Part shown: positions 62,076 through 64,000 of the stretch, one piece after another | Layout of the letters: each line of letters starts with the position of its first letter | Position numbering within the stretch: position 1 is the stretch's first letter | Assembly (NCBI GenBank): GCA_030015575.1 | Contig: JASDDO010000001.1 | Span: forward strand, 142,619,988 to 142,683,987 | DNA length: 64,000 bases | Origin: Agapanthus africanus | Taxonomy: Eukaryota > Streptophyta > Magnoliopsida > Asparagales > Amaryllidaceae | Direction: 5' to 3' | Notes under the pieces: generated by a model | What the model was told of the DNA's origin: nothing | The model's database searches: none | What the model saw: the letters and a program-made list of their open reading frames with translations, nothing else | Program-made: the position numbers and the translations under genes

Positions 62076-64000
62076 TGTAATACCCAGCCCTTTTATACCA
62101 AAATTTGTATTCTGTTACTTTAGAATTCTATTTATTCTTAATTATAAATTATTTATTTTATTTATAAATTTATTTCTTCTAAACCCCATTTTCTTCTATC
62201 AATAAAACCCAAACATTATTTTTATGAGTATTAATTTATTTTAAAACTTCTTGTTAAACCCAAACCCAAACTACATTTCATCTCCTCAGCCCAAGCATTT
62301 AATTTCTCCGGCCCAATCTCCTCAGCCCAAGCAAACAAATAAAAAAAAGGAAATTTATTTCAACCCAAGCCCAAACCTTTCCCCTTCTTTTTCCTTCTCT
62401 TTCTGAAGCCCTAAACATCAACCAGGCCCAAGTTCCAATATCTCAAACCCACACCCATTTCCTATTCTCACCCTACAGATTCCTCAAATCATTTTCATTA
62501 ATCATAATTAAATTCCCCAAATAAACCCACTCTTAAATCCTATTAATCACCATATAATTCTTATTCATTCCTCTTAATTAACTTTTAATCCTCTCCATCT
62601 CCTTTAATATTTTTCCAATTAAAATTTCCTACATTCTCTCTCCCTCACACACGTTTCCTTCTCTCTCTCCTCATTCTAATAATTACCAATAAAATTTCCC
62701 CTACGTACCTCTCTCTCTCTCTTCACTCGCTCACTCTCTCTCTCTCACCCCACGTACACCCACTCTCTCTCTCTCTCCTCTCATTCTTTCTCTCTCTCCC
62801 ACACATACGTTCTCTCTCCCTCCCTCTTTCATTTCTTTCCCGCTCCCTCACTCTATCCCCCCATTCTCTCTGTCTCCTTCTCGAACCCGCACCCTCGGCC
62901 GAGCGTCGCGCTTGCCGCCGCCTCCAACGCACCCGACTCACGTCGCTCGCCCCCACCTCGCCGCCTTCACCCTCGTCCCCAGCTCCGTCGCACCCAACAC
63001 CTCACTGCACCTCGACGTCCTGCATCACCGGAACCCCGACCCTCTTCTTCCCCGATCACCCGAGTCCCCATCTCCCCGACTTCATCAGTTGCAACCTCTA
63101 CAGCCACCTCCGACGAACTTTGTCGGCCCCCATCACCTACCGAGCTAGCCTACTCCGGTCACCTCCTTCTCGATCCACCCACTGCATCCACTCCTTGCGT
63201 GACACCTTCATACCAACGTCGAGGCCAACCCTTTGCCGCCGGAGCCACCTCCTCGCCGTCGCCGATCTTTTCCCCTCACCGCTGCAACCACCAGCCCAAA
63301 CTCACTGAGCTCCCCGTGACCCAGAACCGTTGCTGCTGCACCATCTCCTTGCTCTCGACGCCGCAATCATCGTCGTCGTCCCCACCACAGCGTCGTCCCT
63401 TGTCACAGCCTCTGCCTCGCCAGCAGTCTCATCCCTCTCGAACTCCTCGAAGCCGAGCTCAAGCCCCGTCGAACACTTTGTTGCTATCATCGCAACAGCC
63501 ACCGTTGGCGATTCTATCGGCGGTGCTGTTGTCTTTGCCTACTCTGTGATCATCACCGTCACCGTAGTAATCGTCGTCGCACCCACCGAGCTGTCGAATC
63601 CAAGAGCCCGAGAACGAGCCGAGGCCGCGAACCCTACACGAATCATTCATCGCGCGTTCACGCCGTTACCACTGCAGTGCATCGCCAAGACGCCACCAGG
63701 CAAGTACTTTTACTTGCTACATGCTATATATTCAGGTTACAATTTAAATTACATAGATCGCAAAATTACAATTTTAGATCAATTATGTACCATACCTGTT
63801 CGACGTGTGTTCTCAATGAAAATACTCACCTAATTTGACGGAACTCATTGGTATAGTTTGGCCCATATGGCCGTGAACCTAGTGTATGAATTTCGTTGGA
63901 TATTATGACCGTTAACGACTAAAACGACTACCCCCAAGTTTACTCGTGAAACTGGAATTTATTTGTACCTGAAAACCGTTAAAATCTCCATAAATTGTAT
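62076..64000 (+). repeat. 3' LTR of the LARD, first ~1.9 kb
   Basis: Starts TGTAATACCCAGCCC and matches 55447-57370 with few substitutions and small indels, including the CT-rich run and the GC-rich block (62890-63690). It runs off the window; with a 3.8 kb LTR it should end near 65870. Confidence 0.92.

Larger units (their letters stand above)
55447..64000 (+). mobile_element. LARD-like non-autonomous chromovirus derivative, right-truncated by the window
   Basis: 5' LTR 55447-59245 (3799 bp), PBS 59255-59267, interior of only ~2.8 kb, polypurine end, and 3' LTR from 62076. The interior lacks protease, RT, RNase H and integrase, but keeps gag-like zinc knuckles and the chromovirus end TTTCGAGAACGAAATTTTTG before GGGTGG. 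Very long LTRs, a short interior and no pol fit a large retrotransposon derivative (LARD) of a Tekay-like parent. The LTR copies differ at few positions over the shared 1.9 kb (for example G/T at 55541, C/A at ~55586), so insertion is recent. It lies in the Copia D 3' LTR. Confidence 0.88.

Overview
This window looks like gene-poor, repeat-rich nuclear DNA from a large plant genome, probably an angiosperm. I found no intact host gene. Almost every base belongs to LTR retrotransposons inserted into one another. The plant signature rests on initiator-Met-tRNA primer sites (TGGTATCAGAGCC), Angela/Tork-like Copia elements with ~2 kb LTRs, chromovirus (Tekay-like) Gypsy elements, and a Tat-lineage Gypsy element with a second RNase H. 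Lineage names come from recognised motifs, not a database search.

Layout. (1) 1-7344: decayed minus-strand Copia 'A' (pol/gag remnant, leader, PBS, 5' LTR). (2) 7345-7764: unassigned. (3) 7765 to ~19566: plus-strand Tat element truncated in its protease. It has a broken pol, a long non-coding tail full of tandem repeats and hairpins, an antisense exon-like ORF and a probable 3' LTR with a TATA box. (4) 19567-27591: plus-strand Copia '1' with a 3' LTR but no 5' LTR. (5) 27592-28355: leader piece of a divergent Copia, broken by (6) minus-strand Gypsy 'T' (3' LTR 28356-31169, integrase 31170-31437 and 36064-37111), itself split by a 4.6 kb solo LTR (31438-36058, TSD CTGGG). (7) Copia 'D', plus strand, starts at 37112 inside the Gypsy T integrase. 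Its body is split by (8) minus-strand Copia '3' (43356-53273, TSD ATACT), and its 3' LTR (54904-55446) is split by (9) a LARD-like chromovirus derivative (55447 to beyond 64000) with 3.8 kb LTRs and a 2.8 kb interior.

How they relate. Insertion order can be read from the interruptions: divergent Copia leader, then Gypsy T, then Copia D and the solo LTR, then Copia 3 and the LARD. No element has a complete coding capacity. Copia 3 has ~98% identical LTRs by my hand count but has lost the gag core, and the LARD keeps only scraps of gag, so both must have been copied with proteins supplied in trans.

The most unusual content is non-coding structure. The Copia leaders carry three hairpins at fixed sites whose stems covary between elements, while the apical loop is nearly identical at all three sites within an element. 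The Tat tail carries blocks of hairpins with compensating arms, and its LTR region is packed with small perfect hairpins with unrelated arms and A-rich loops. These are the best candidates here for an undescribed system. All functional readings of them are inference.
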